Under the pieces are notes generated by a model, which saw only the letters and a list, made by a program, of their open reading frames with translations, was not told where the DNA came from and searched no databases. A DNA stretch of 22,477 nt. It comes from Sulfurovum sp. GTDB lineage: Bacteria > Campylobacterota > Campylobacteria > Campylobacterales > Sulfurovaceae. The stretch's first letter is position 1, and every line of letters starts with the position of its first letter. The translations under genes were made by a program, and so were the position numbers. Positions 1 through 7,802 of this stretch are shown one piece after another. The stretch lies in assembly GCA_026984165.1 (NCBI GenBank), contig JALSSQ010000032.1:1-22477 (forward strand), in the 5' to 3' direction.

Positions 1-959
1 ATTATGTGGCACCTAGTTCACCCAATTTTTTCATAAAAGAAGTAGGAGGGCAAAAAAAATATGAACATGATGGTAATATCATTGTCGAAATGCGCTATAT
101 CGTTACTCCTAAAAAGGAAGGTAACTTTAGCATAGAAGGAGCAAGCGTTAAGCTTGGACAGGCAGATTGGAGCAGACAAGATATTTTTGGAAGACCTGCT
201 ACACGTTGGCAAGAGATTGTTACCAACAATTTAAAGATTGAGGTTAAAGCGGTAGATACTGATGCTGATCTTATAGGGGATTTTCATATTGAAGCTAAGC
301 TTGACAAGCAAAGTGTGGAAGCAAATAAACCAGTCAATTTGACTATCAACATACAAGGCAAAGGAAGTGTAGAAGATTTTGAATTTCCTAAATACGACAT
401 TGATAATGTCACGGTATATTCAGATGAAGCAAAAGTAAAGAGTCATGTAGATGGTACAACATTGCTGAGTAGTTATAGTAAAAGTTTTGCATTTATAGGG
501 GCAGATGATTTTGTGATTCCTGCACGTACCATAAGTGTCTATAACCCCGATACCAACAAAACTAAAAATTTAGAAATACCTGCTTACACCATACATATTG
601 AGGGTAAAAAGGCAATGGTAATGCCTGTACAAACTTCTTCACAAGTTGTACAGCCAAAAGTAAAAACAAATATTGTTGAAAAAACGATAAAAGTAAAGTC
701 AGTCAATGGATGGATGTTGGTTTTAGCATTTGTGTTGGGTATGTTTATTATGTATCTGTTACAGTTTTTACCAAAAATATGGAAAGTGCAAGCACCAAGC
801 TATAAAGAATCAGATGCCTTGAAAATTCTCTATAGTCACATGAGTGAAGACAAAGCAATAGAAGAGATGGTACGCAAACTTTATGCGAAGAAAAATGGCG
901 ATAAATCGGTGGAGATAGATAAGAAAAAACTCAAAGAGATGGTAGAACGTTTTAGATAA
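1..959 (+). CDS. BatD-like membrane protein, 5' end cut by window
   Basis: The reading frame is open from the first bases (codon TAT at 3-5), so this is the C-terminal part (about 318 residues) of a longer protein. The visible part is a beta-rich extracytoplasmic region, then one hydrophobic segment near visible residues 236-258 (core VLAFVLGMFIMYLLQF), then a basic, helical cytoplasmic tail of about 55 residues. This layout and the weak Ig-like repeats match BatD, the oxygen-tolerance protein of the Bat (Bacteroides aerotolerance) family, which usually sits with MoxR and von Willebrand domain proteins. Those partners would lie upstream, outside the window. No signal peptide can be checked. 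The gene ends 89 bases before a new promoter, so it is probably the last of its operon. The family call rests on overall pattern; another Ig-like membrane protein is possible. Confidence 0.7.
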   Translation, partial: YVAPSSPNFFIKEVGGQKKYEHDGNIIVEMRYIVTPKKEGNFSIEGASVKLGQADWSRQDIFGRPATRWQEIVTNNLKIEVKAVDTDADLIGDFHIEAKLDKQSVEANKPVNLTINIQGKGSVEDFEFPKYDIDNVTVYSDEAKVKSHVDGTTLLSSYSKSFAFIGADDFVIPARTISVYNPDTNKTKNLEIPAYTIHIEGKKAMVMPVQTSSQVVQPKVKTNIVEKTIKVKSVNGWMLVLAFVLGMFIMYLLQFLPKIWKVQAPSYKESDALKILYSHMSEDKAIEEMVRKLYAKKNGDKSVEIDKKKLKEMVERFR

Positions 960-980
960 AATATAATTGGGGAGATTGTT

Positions 981-1012
981 TTGACAAATTTGTGACATTT
1001 TTTATGTATAAT
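981..1012 (+). promoter_or_regulatory. promoter of the cytochrome c peroxidase gene
   Basis: TTGACA at 981-986 and TATAAT at 1007-1012 are both perfect sigma-70 hexamers, but 20 bases apart, longer than the usual 17. A weaker -10, TATGTA at 1003-1008, would give 16. The ten-base perfect palindrome ACAAATTTGT at 984-993 overlaps the -35 hexamer and could be an operator. The start codon at 1049 has AAAGGA at 1037-1042 before it. Confidence 0.65.
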
Positions 1013-1048
1013 CCTTTTGCTTAAAGATTATTAATTAAAGGAAATTGA

Positions 1049-2485
1049 ATGAAAAAAAGCAGCATTTGTTTATGGGCAGGACTATTATGGTCATTGTCTG
1101 GATGTGGTGAGTCTGTTTCGCATAAAGGATATGTAAATCAAGCAGACAAAACATTATTCAAACTTATTCATACAAACAATCTTAAAGGTGACCCTGTAGG
1201 GTCTAAAAAATTACCTTCTATTGATGATAATAAATCTCAATTGGGCATGAAACTCTTTTTTACGAAGTCACTTGGTGGCATGAAAGATTCAGCTTGTGTA
1301 ACTTGTCATCATCCGATGCTTGGTGGAGGAGACAGACTGTCATTGCCTATTGGTGTATTTTCTGATGATCCTGATATTTTAGGAAAGGGACGTTCTAAAA
1401 CAGTAGATAATGCAATGGCTACTGTACCAAGGAATGCACCCTCTACATACAATGTTGGTTTATGGAAACGTTCTGTTTTTTGGGATGGACGTGTAGAGAG
1501 TGTTGCTAAAGATGGAAAAATTATTGGGATTCGTACTCCAGATACACCAATAGGTGTTGTGGATGTAAATGCTGGAAAATCACTTGCTGTAGCACAAGCG
1601 AGATTTCCAGTTACATCACGTGAAGAGATGCGAGGTGATTTTGAAAAAGATCATAACCGTACTCAGGCAAGAACACATTTAGCGCAACGATTGAATGATT
1701 CCAGTGCAGTAGATTATATTGCAAATACATGGCAAGATGAATTTGATGCTGTTTATGGTCCATCTTCTGTTAATTTCTCCAATATTGTAGATGCTATAGG
1801 TGCCTATGAAAACTCTCAGGTTTTTGTTAAAAATTCATGGTTTGACTATATTAAGGGAGATATCAATGCTATTTCAGAGTCAGCAAAACGTGGTGCAAAA
1901 CTTTTTTATAGCTCTTATGCTGATGGCGGTATGAATTGTGTTTCTTGTCATAGTGGAGACTTCTTTTCAGATGAGAATTTTCACGTGATGGCTGTTCCTC
2001 AAGTAGGATTTGGGAAAAATAACAATGATGATGATTTGGGTCGCTATAACGTTACACATGAATTGACACAAAAATATGCCTTTAGAACACCAACACTTCT
2101 CAATGTAGAAATGACTGGTCCATGGGGGCATGATGGTGCATATACTACACTTGAAGCCGTTGTACGACATATGATCAATCCTGAACAAGCTATTGAAGAG
2201 TATGATGTTTCACTTCTTGATACTAATGTAAAAACAGACCATACTCAAGAGAATACAGTAAAAGCTTTAGCACAATTACATTCAAATCGTGCGATAGGGA
2301 TTAATAAACATCAAAGTATGCATGCAACAGATGAACAGATACAAGATATTGTGGCATTTTTAAAAACACTTACAGATCCATGTTTAAAAGATAGAGCATG
2401 TATTGGTAAATGGATTCCTCCGGTATCTGACGGACCTGATGGATTACAACTCAATGCAAAAGATCAAAACGGAAATATGTTGTAG
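1049..2485 (+). CDS. di-heme cytochrome c peroxidase family lipoprotein
   Basis: This is a CCP/MauG-family protein of 478 residues, expected to reduce hydrogen peroxide with electrons from a periplasmic cytochrome. Two heme-binding CxxCH motifs are present, CVTCH at 83-87 and CVSCH at 297-301. The family blocks FWDGR (about 144-148) and FRTPTL followed by GPWGHDGAY (about 346-364, with H361) are clear. The N-terminus is a short hydrophobic signal ending in the lipobox LSGC, so the mature protein probably starts at lipidated C19 and is anchored in a membrane facing the periplasm. Classical bacterial CCPs are about 320-350 residues, so this is a longer variant with extra sequence between the heme domains and at the C-terminus. 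It stands alone behind a good promoter. True peroxidase activity, as against a MauG-like oxidation, cannot be told from sequence. Confidence 0.9.
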   Translation: MKKSSICLWAGLLWSLSGCGESVSHKGYVNQADKTLFKLIHTNNLKGDPVGSKKLPSIDDNKSQLGMKLFFTKSLGGMKDSACVTCHHPMLGGGDRLSLPIGVFSDDPDILGKGRSKTVDNAMATVPRNAPSTYNVGLWKRSVFWDGRVESVAKDGKIIGIRTPDTPIGVVDVNAGKSLAVAQARFPVTSREEMRGDFEKDHNRTQARTHLAQRLNDSSAVDYIANTWQDEFDAVYGPSSVNFSNIVDAIGAYENSQVFVKNSWFDYIKGDINAISESAKRGAKLFYSSYADGGMNCVSCHSGDFFSDENFHVMAVPQVGFGKNNNDDDLGRYNVTHELTQKYAFRTPTLLNVEMTGPWGHDGAYTTLEAVVRHMINPEQAIEEYDVSLLDTNVKTDHTQENTVKALAQLHSNRAIGINKHQSMHATDEQIQDIVAFLKTLTDPCLKDRACIGKWIPPVSDGPDGLQLNAKDQNGNML

Positions 2486-2558
2486 CATTATTTTCATGTA
2501 TAGCAGGATATAGATTTAAAAAATATAAAAAACAAAAATAATGTTTAGATAGACTGAG

Positions 2559-2564
2559 TATAAT
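2559..2564 (+). promoter_or_regulatory. -10 hexamer directly before the DUF389 start codon
   Basis: A perfect TATAAT ends six bases before the ATG at 2571. Transcription starting 6-8 bases after the hexamer would begin at or next to the start codon, giving a leaderless mRNA. No Shine-Dalgarno sequence is present in the 25 bases before the ATG. A -35 hexamer is not obvious, as is common in Campylobacterota. Confidence 0.5.
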
Positions 2565-2570
2565 AGCTAT

Positions 2571-4457
2571 ATGATTTATTATATATATGCAGATGACAAA
2601 CAAGAATTTGTTGAAAATTGTAAAAGTTTTTTGGAAGATAAAACGATAACTTATCTTCCTTTTTCCAAATTAGAAGACCTACACGTAGCTGATGTAACAC
2701 ATCTTATAGCTACAGGATGTTTGTATGAACTTAAACTTATCATGGGAATAGCCCATCAAAATGGGATACCTCTGGGTATTGTTCCTACATCTGAACAGAA
2801 AGAACTTATCAAGACTTTTGCCTTGAGCAGTAAAACAGAAGAGGCGATAAAACAGGCACTCATACCCAGTGAAAAAAAAATTGATTTATTATATTGTAAT
2901 GGTGAAATCGTATTACAAGAGGTCGTCATTGGAGATGCCCCTCCACTTGATAGGTTTGATTCTATACTGAATGGTAAAAGTTATATTGACAGAATAAAAA
3001 TATTTTGGAGAACCATTAAGCGTGTGAAGGGATTGAAACATACACAGATAAAAATAACAGATGCCAAAGAAAATGAAATAAAACTTTCAGCTGTAGGTGT
3101 GGTGGGTATAGAATACAATAATAACACTTTTGCTTCAAAACTTATCGCGTCACAACTGAGTGCAAACGATGGTAAACTTTCTATAATCATACTTTCTCCT
3201 ACATCTATTATGCAATATATGGGGTATCTGTTTAAATCCTTGGTATCTCATCTTACGCCACATACTTTACCCAAATCTGTAGGTTATATGCGAAGTTCCA
3301 AGCTAATTATAGAGCCAAAAGGACAAATGGATGTTCTTATAGATTCAACCCAAAGGCAGATAATTCCTATAGAGCTGGAGGTTAAAGAGAAAGCCTTAGC
3401 ATTGAATGTAGGAAAAGCTTTTTGGGAAAAACAGAGTACCCAAACCAATGTAAAAGATAGTATAAAAGTAGATCACCTTCCTTCTGATGAAGAGAGTATC
3501 ACTTATCTTAGCACAGCAATTCCACTCTTTTCACATGCGAGTAAGGCACAGTATGCATCTCTTTTTACAAATCTTAGGGAAGAGAGTAAATTGAGCTCAA
3601 CCTTTATGATACTGCTAATCTTGGCGACAATGATAGCCACTTTTGGTTTGTTTATTAACTCTTCTTCCGTGATTATCGGTGCGATGCTTCTCGCACCACT
3701 TATGCAGCCTATAGTAAGTTTGAGTATGGGAGTATTGCGTCAAGATGAAGCTTTACAAATTAATGGTATAAAAACGATAGCTATAGGGGTACTAACCGTA
3801 TTGGCAACAGCTGGACTGATTGCACTGTTTACGCCTATAGAGAGACTTACTTCAGAGATGTCAGGAAGACTCAGTCCTACAATATTAGATCTGTTTGTAG
3901 CAATAGTCTCTGGTGCGGCAGCTGCATATGCAAAGTCAAATGAAAAGATATTGGGTTCACTTGCCGGTGTGGCGATTGCTGTAGCTTTAGTTCCACCTAT
4001 TGCAGTAGCTGGTATTGGGTTAGGTTGGGCTGATTGGTCGATATTTTTGAATGCATTTTTGTTGTTTATGACAAACCTTGTGGGGATAGTACTTTCTGCC
4101 GCATTTATTTTTGCCATATTGGGGTTTTCACCATTGCACCTTGCAAAAAAAGGGATATTAACATGGTTGATTATTGTTGCATTGGTATCAATACCGCTTT
4201 ATAGTTCTTTTGAAAAAATGAAAGAAGATGTAAAGATTCAAAAAACCCTTGCTAATTTAACATTTAATGTAGGTAAACATGATGTAAAACTTACCCATAT
4301 TGAGCTCATGCATCGCAAAAAGAAAGATGAAATTCGTTGTGAAGTTATCAGTACAGGGATATTGAGTACAGTTGAAAAAAATAGACTTAAAAATGCCATC
4401 CTTAAAAGTATCAATAAAGAAGCAGAGGTGATAGTAACATTTAGATATAGACTGTAA
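2571..4457 (+). CDS. DUF389 membrane protein with a degenerate DAGK-like N-terminal half
   Basis: The protein has 628 residues. The C-terminal half is a DUF389 (TIGR00341-type) membrane domain: hydrophobic segments run from about 343 to 546, with the signature stretches NSSSVIIGAMLLAPLMQPI (363-381) and GVAIAVALVPPIAVAGIGL (466-484). The first 285 residues are soluble and resemble the diacylglycerol/sphingosine kinase fold. The stretch at 68-97 (LGIVP, then SSKTEEAIKQAL) lines up with the family's region after the nucleotide-binding glycines, and 240-280 resembles its C-terminal beta sandwich. The glycine-rich GGDGT motif is replaced by IATGC at 46-50, so kinase activity is unlikely. The start is the only reasonable one, since the next Met is residue 58. 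A run of nine A at 2872-2880 lies in the kinase-like part. The function is unknown; a sensory or lipid-binding role for the N-terminus is inference. Confidence 0.85.
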   Translation: MIYYIYADDKQEFVENCKSFLEDKTITYLPFSKLEDLHVADVTHLIATGCLYELKLIMGIAHQNGIPLGIVPTSEQKELIKTFALSSKTEEAIKQALIPSEKKIDLLYCNGEIVLQEVVIGDAPPLDRFDSILNGKSYIDRIKIFWRTIKRVKGLKHTQIKITDAKENEIKLSAVGVVGIEYNNNTFASKLIASQLSANDGKLSIIILSPTSIMQYMGYLFKSLVSHLTPHTLPKSVGYMRSSKLIIEPKGQMDVLIDSTQRQIIPIELEVKEKALALNVGKAFWEKQSTQTNVKDSIKVDHLPSDEESITYLSTAIPLFSHASKAQYASLFTNLREESKLSSTFMILLILATMIATFGLFINSSSVIIGAMLLAPLMQPIVSLSMGVLRQDEALQINGIKTIAIGVLTVLATAGLIALFTPIERLTSEMSGRLSPTILDLFVAIVSGAAAAYAKSNEKILGSLAGVAIAVALVPPIAVAGIGLGWADWSIFLNAFLLFMTNLVGIVLSAAFIFAILGFSPLHLAKKGILTWLIIVALVSIPLYSSFEKMKEDVKIQKTLANLTFNVGKHDVKLTHIELMHRKKKDEIRCEVISTGILSTVEKNRLKNAILKSINKEAEVIVTFRYRL

Positions 4458-4490
4458 GGGCAGATTTTATATCTACTCTCAATCACATAA

Positions 4491-4509
4491 GGTCAATATG
4501 GAATTGACC
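4491..4509. terminator. hairpin between convergent DUF389 and tyrA genes
   Basis: GGTCAAT (4491-4497) and ATTGACC (4503-4509) form a perfect seven-base-pair stem with a five-base loop. It lies midway between two converging genes, where a two-way terminator is expected, but no T-run follows on either strand. It may instead be a small palindromic repeat. Confidence 0.4.
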
Positions 4510-4517
4510 CCTACGAA

Positions 4518-5357
4518 TTACAAAATATCATGGAGTTTATTGGCTTGGGTCATCCATGTATTGAGTTTGTCCCACTCTTCATTTTCTACCATTTTTTGAC
4601 ATTTTTTCAGTTCAGACTGAAAGGCATTGATAGCTTCTAGTACATTGGACTTGTTTTGCCTAAAAATATCTTCCCACATCTTTGGAGAAGATTTTGCGAT
4701 ACGACTCATATCTTTAAAGCCACCACCAGCCAGTGCAACGATACTGTTACGTGCTTCTTGTTTCATCACTGAATTGGCAAGGGAAAAAGAGAGAGCATGG
4801 GGCATATGAGAGATGAAAGCAGCATGTCTGTCATGTTCTTGGGCATCCATATAAACTAGTTTCATACCAATATTTTGAAAAAGTGTCTTTGCGACTTTTT
4901 GTTGATGTTTGCCACTTTTTTCTATGTCACAAAGGACGACAACTCTATCTTTGTACAGGTTGGAAATGGCAGCAGTTGGTCCAAACTTTTCTGTACCTGT
5001 CAAGGGATGTGCAGTTACAAAATGACTACGAATGGTAGAAGGAATGCTGTTTGAAATTTTTGCTTTGGCACTACCTAAATCAATGACTGTACAAGTCTCC
5101 TTGAGTGGTTTTATCTGTTGTGCAATGGAGATAATCCCATCAACAGGTACAGAAAGAAAGATGACATCACAGTGGCATAATGAATCTATATTGTGAACAA
5201 CCTCATCCACAAGACCCAATTCAAGTGCTTTTTGTGCATGTACTTCGTTGTGATCCAGTCCTATAAAATGATAAGATTTGTTCAGTTCTTTAAGCGCAAT
5301 GCTTAGTGACCCACCCATAAGACCAAGACCAACAAAGCCGATATTTTGTATATCCAT
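4518..5357 (-). CDS. tyrA: prephenate dehydrogenase
   Basis: This enzyme oxidatively decarboxylates prephenate to 4-hydroxyphenylpyruvate with NAD, in tyrosine synthesis in the cytoplasm. The N-terminus carries the Rossmann nucleotide-binding motif GLGLMG at residues 10-15. The family block HPLTGTEKFG, which contributes to the active site, is present, followed by the helical C-terminal dimerisation domain. At 279 residues it is a monofunctional enzyme without chorismate mutase or ACT domain. An upstream in-frame ATG at 5408 would add 17 residues before the Rossmann strand, but the ATG at 5357 has a good ribosome site (AAGGA about five bases upstream) and matches family length. The gene is single, divergent from bamA and convergent with the DUF389 gene. 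Arogenate dehydrogenase is the main alternative. Confidence 0.9.
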   Translation of the reverse strand: MDIQNIGFVGLGLMGGSLSIALKELNKSYHFIGLDHNEVHAQKALELGLVDEVVHNIDSLCHCDVIFLSVPVDGIISIAQQIKPLKETCTVIDLGSAKAKISNSIPSTIRSHFVTAHPLTGTEKFGPTAAISNLYKDRVVVLCDIEKSGKHQQKVAKTLFQNIGMKLVYMDAQEHDRHAAFISHMPHALSFSLANSVMKQEARNSIVALAGGGFKDMSRIAKSSPKMWEDIFRQNKSNVLEAINAFQSELKKCQKMVENEEWDKLNTWMTQANKLHDIL

Positions 5358-5388
5358 TCTTATCCTTTTGGCATAAAATGTTGCAGGG

Positions 5389-5397
5389 ATTATAGCA
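5389..5397 (-). promoter_or_regulatory. extended -10 promoter of tyrA
   Basis: On the minus strand the sequence reads TGCTATAAT, an extended -10 element with a perfect TATAAT at 5389-5394. It predicts a transcript start near 5382 and a leader of about 25 bases, which fits the tyrA start at 5357 and not the upstream ATG at 5408. Confidence 0.6.
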
Positions 5398-5426
5398 TTA
5401 TTATGCACCTTTTAGAGTAAAAAAGA

Positions 5427-5432
5427 TAAAAT
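5427..5432 (+). promoter_or_regulatory. possible -10 element of bamA
   Basis: TAAAAT at 5427-5432 would give a transcript start near 5439 and a leader of about 22 bases before the bamA ATG at 5461, which has CAAGG at 5447-5451. No -35 hexamer is clear. Confidence 0.35.
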
Positions 5433-5460
5433 GATAGCAAAATATACAAGGTTGAATCTA

Positions 5461-7770
5461 ATGATAAAAAAAACAGTATTTATTTGGATGATGTTAGGTG
5501 CATTTCTATTGGCGCAAAAAATAACGCAGATTAAATTTGAAGGGCTTTCTCATCTTTCACCTTCTATTGCACAAGAGATCGCAGATATTCACGTGGGGGA
5601 TACAATGGATGCAGCGAAGATTAATGCATCTATTAAGAACTTTTTTTCACAAGGATACTTTAAAGACGTCTGGGTAGATAAGCAAGGGAGTACACTCATT
5701 TATCATTTTAAAGAAAAAGTAGCCATTGCCAATATAAAAATTAAAGGTTATGGTACAGATGATGATAATGAAAAACTTTTAAAAAGTATTGGTCTGAAAA
5801 AAGGTGACCTTTATGATAGCAGAAAGGCTCAAAAAGCTAAAAAAGCCATCATATCAAATTTGGAAGCAAAAGGCTACTACGATACAGTTGTAGACTTAAG
5901 TACACAACCTGTAGGTGACAGTAGTGTAGCTCTAACTTTTGATGTCAACAAGGGTGAAAAAATAAGAATTAAAAAAATGAATTTTGTTGGTGCATCCAAA
6001 TTAAGCAAAGGCGATCTTGAATTTAACCTTGCAAACAAGGAAGAAGACTTCATGGGATGGATGCCTTTTTTAAATGATGGCATAGCAAACATAGATCAAC
6101 TCGAATATGATGCATTACGGGTAAAAGATGTTTATATGAAACACGGATATTTGGATGCATATGTGAGTAAGCCATTGATGCGTGTGGATTTTGGTGCTTA
6201 TGATGCAGAGGTTGATTATCAAGTTTCCGAAGGAGATCAGTATAGAGTAGGGGATGTAAGTATTGCTCAAAATATAAAAGGGCTTCATACAAAAGATCTT
6301 TTAAGTACACTAAATCTTAAAAAAGGCAAAATTTTTAATATTAAGCGAATGCGTAAAGATATGAAAGAGCTAAAAGAGGCTGTTGGAAATTTAGGATATG
6401 CGTATGCACATGTTGCTCCTCAAATACATAAAAATCCAGAAGCACATACCGTAAATATCCAGTATGTACTTCAAGCTGGTGATGAAGTGACTATCAATGA
6501 TGTTCTCATTTCTGGCAACCATACTACCAAAGACAGAGTTATTCGCAGATATTTATATTTGGCACCTGGTGACAAGTTTAATGCAAGAGATTTGAAAGAT
6601 TCTAAAAGTGCATTAGGTAGAACAGGATTTTTTGAGAGTGTAGATATTCAATCTCAAAGGGTCTCAGCTGATAAAATAAATTTACTTGTTAATGTAAAAG
6701 AAGCAGCTACAGGAACTATCTCTGCAGGTGGTGGTTATGGTTCTTTTGAAGGGCTTATGCTTAATGCTTCGGTATCAGATAAAAACTTTTTAGGTTCAGG
6801 GATTACGGGAAGTTTAGGGTTTGATGTTTCAAAAGTTTCAACCAACTACAATTTGTCTTTTACCAACCCAAAACTTTGGGACAGTCAATACAGCCTTGGG
6901 TTTTCCATTTACAAAAAAAAATATGAATATACTAACTTTACACAAGATCAGTTTGGTGGTACGCTTACTTTAGGAAGAGAATTTTTTAGATATTTTCATG
7001 CATCTCTTGGTGTAGGGTACATTAATAATCAATCAGAAAGTAATGATAACAACTTTAGTGCAAGTGGTTCATCTTTGCAAACCAATACAGCTATTACTCA
7101 GGATGTTATTGATCTTTTTTATGGAGACAAATACAAAAAAACATCCATCTTTGCAAATATTTCATTTGACAATACGGACGATTTTTACATCCCAAGAGAG
7201 GGGATGGTTGCAGCGCTTAGTATGGAATTTGCAAGTTTGGACGGCTCTTTAACCGGGGCAGATGTTACTGCTTTCCCTGGAGGGTATGGTAAGTATGTTA
7301 AAACAACAGGAAGATTTGGTTTGTATTATGGTGTTGAAGACTGGATTGATTATGATCTTATTTTACGATTTAAAGCTAGGGCAGCAAGTATAGACGGTAA
7401 CAGTGATGAAAAAATTCCTGTTGCAGAAAAACTCTTTATGGGTGGGATAGGTAGTGTTAGAGGGTATCAACCATACTCTTTATCGCCAGGGATCAATGGA
7501 CTTGTTTCTGGAGGTAAAAAACGTTTCTCTACCAGCATTGAAGCATCTATACCGCTTTCTGAAGCAGCGAAAATGAGATTGGCAGCATTTTATGATTTTG
7601 GTATGATTGGAGAAGATAAGTTTTCAGAGATTAAACGTTCTTCTGTAGGTGCTGTGATAGAATGGCAATCAGGATTTGGTCCAATCAATCTGGTCTTTGC
7701 CAAAGCACTAGATAATAAACCTGGTGACAGAACATCAACCTTTGAGTTTTCTATGGGAACAAAGTTTTAA
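5461..7770 (+). CDS. bamA: outer membrane protein assembly factor BamA
   Basis: BamA is the Omp85-family core of the machine that folds beta-barrel proteins into the outer membrane. The protein has 769 residues with a signal peptide (MIKKTVFIWMMLGAFLLA, cut probably after A18), about five POTRA repeats over residues 20-410, and a 16-strand barrel domain after about 415. The conserved lid-loop motif VRGY lies at 666-669, and the last residue is F in FSMGTKF, the usual barrel end signal. An upstream in-frame ATG at 5431 exists, but the ATG at 5461 has CAAGG nine bases before it and starts exactly at the signal peptide. Length is near that of other BamA proteins. The gene is single, with tyrA divergent before it and ppx convergent after it. 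A second Omp85 protein such as TamA would have only three POTRA repeats. Confidence 0.93.
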   Translation: MIKKTVFIWMMLGAFLLAQKITQIKFEGLSHLSPSIAQEIADIHVGDTMDAAKINASIKNFFSQGYFKDVWVDKQGSTLIYHFKEKVAIANIKIKGYGTDDDNEKLLKSIGLKKGDLYDSRKAQKAKKAIISNLEAKGYYDTVVDLSTQPVGDSSVALTFDVNKGEKIRIKKMNFVGASKLSKGDLEFNLANKEEDFMGWMPFLNDGIANIDQLEYDALRVKDVYMKHGYLDAYVSKPLMRVDFGAYDAEVDYQVSEGDQYRVGDVSIAQNIKGLHTKDLLSTLNLKKGKIFNIKRMRKDMKELKEAVGNLGYAYAHVAPQIHKNPEAHTVNIQYVLQAGDEVTINDVLISGNHTTKDRVIRRYLYLAPGDKFNARDLKDSKSALGRTGFFESVDIQSQRVSADKINLLVNVKEAATGTISAGGGYGSFEGLMLNASVSDKNFLGSGITGSLGFDVSKVSTNYNLSFTNPKLWDSQYSLGFSIYKKKYEYTNFTQDQFGGTLTLGREFFRYFHASLGVGYINNQSESNDNNFSASGSSLQTNTAITQDVIDLFYGDKYKKTSIFANISFDNTDDFYIPREGMVAALSMEFASLDGSLTGADVTAFPGGYGKYVKTTGRFGLYYGVEDWIDYDLILRFKARAASIDGNSDEKIPVAEKLFMGGIGSVRGYQPYSLSPGINGLVSGGKKRFSTSIEASIPLSEAAKMRLAAFYDFGMIGEDKFSEIKRSSVGAVIEWQSGFGPINLVFAKALDNKPGDRTSTFEFSMGTKF

Positions 7771-7780
7771 GTCCCTTTTT
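7755..7780 (+). terminator. probable bamA terminator
   Basis: GGGAaC at 7755-7760 can pair with GTCCC at 7771-7775 (five pairs with one bulged A), followed directly by five T at 7776-7780. The stem spans the end of the bamA coding sequence. Confidence 0.45.
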
Positions 7781-7802
7781 AGGTAGATAATCTTATCTAC
7801 CT
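7781..7802. terminator. perfect inverted repeat between bamA and ppx
   Basis: AGGTAGATAA (7781-7790) and TTATCTACCT (7793-7802) are exact inverted copies two bases apart, folding as a nine-pair stem with a four-base loop. It abuts the T-run of the bamA terminator on one side and the ppx stop codon on the other. It probably blocks read-through between the convergent genes; neither side has a strong T-run of its own. Confidence 0.5.

Noticed and set aside
3740..4117. 125-codon minus-strand frame rich in Ala, Ile and Thr
   Set aside because: It mirrors the hydrophobic DUF389 segments on the other strand and has no features of its own.
5431..5460. Upstream ATG that would extend BamA by ten residues
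   Set aside because: It would put a charged stretch before the signal peptide, and the ATG at 5461 has the better ribosome site.
6913..6921. Run of nine A in bamA as a slippage site
   Set aside because: A-runs of this length are common in such AT-rich genes (another is at 2872-2880) and give no specific sign of switching.
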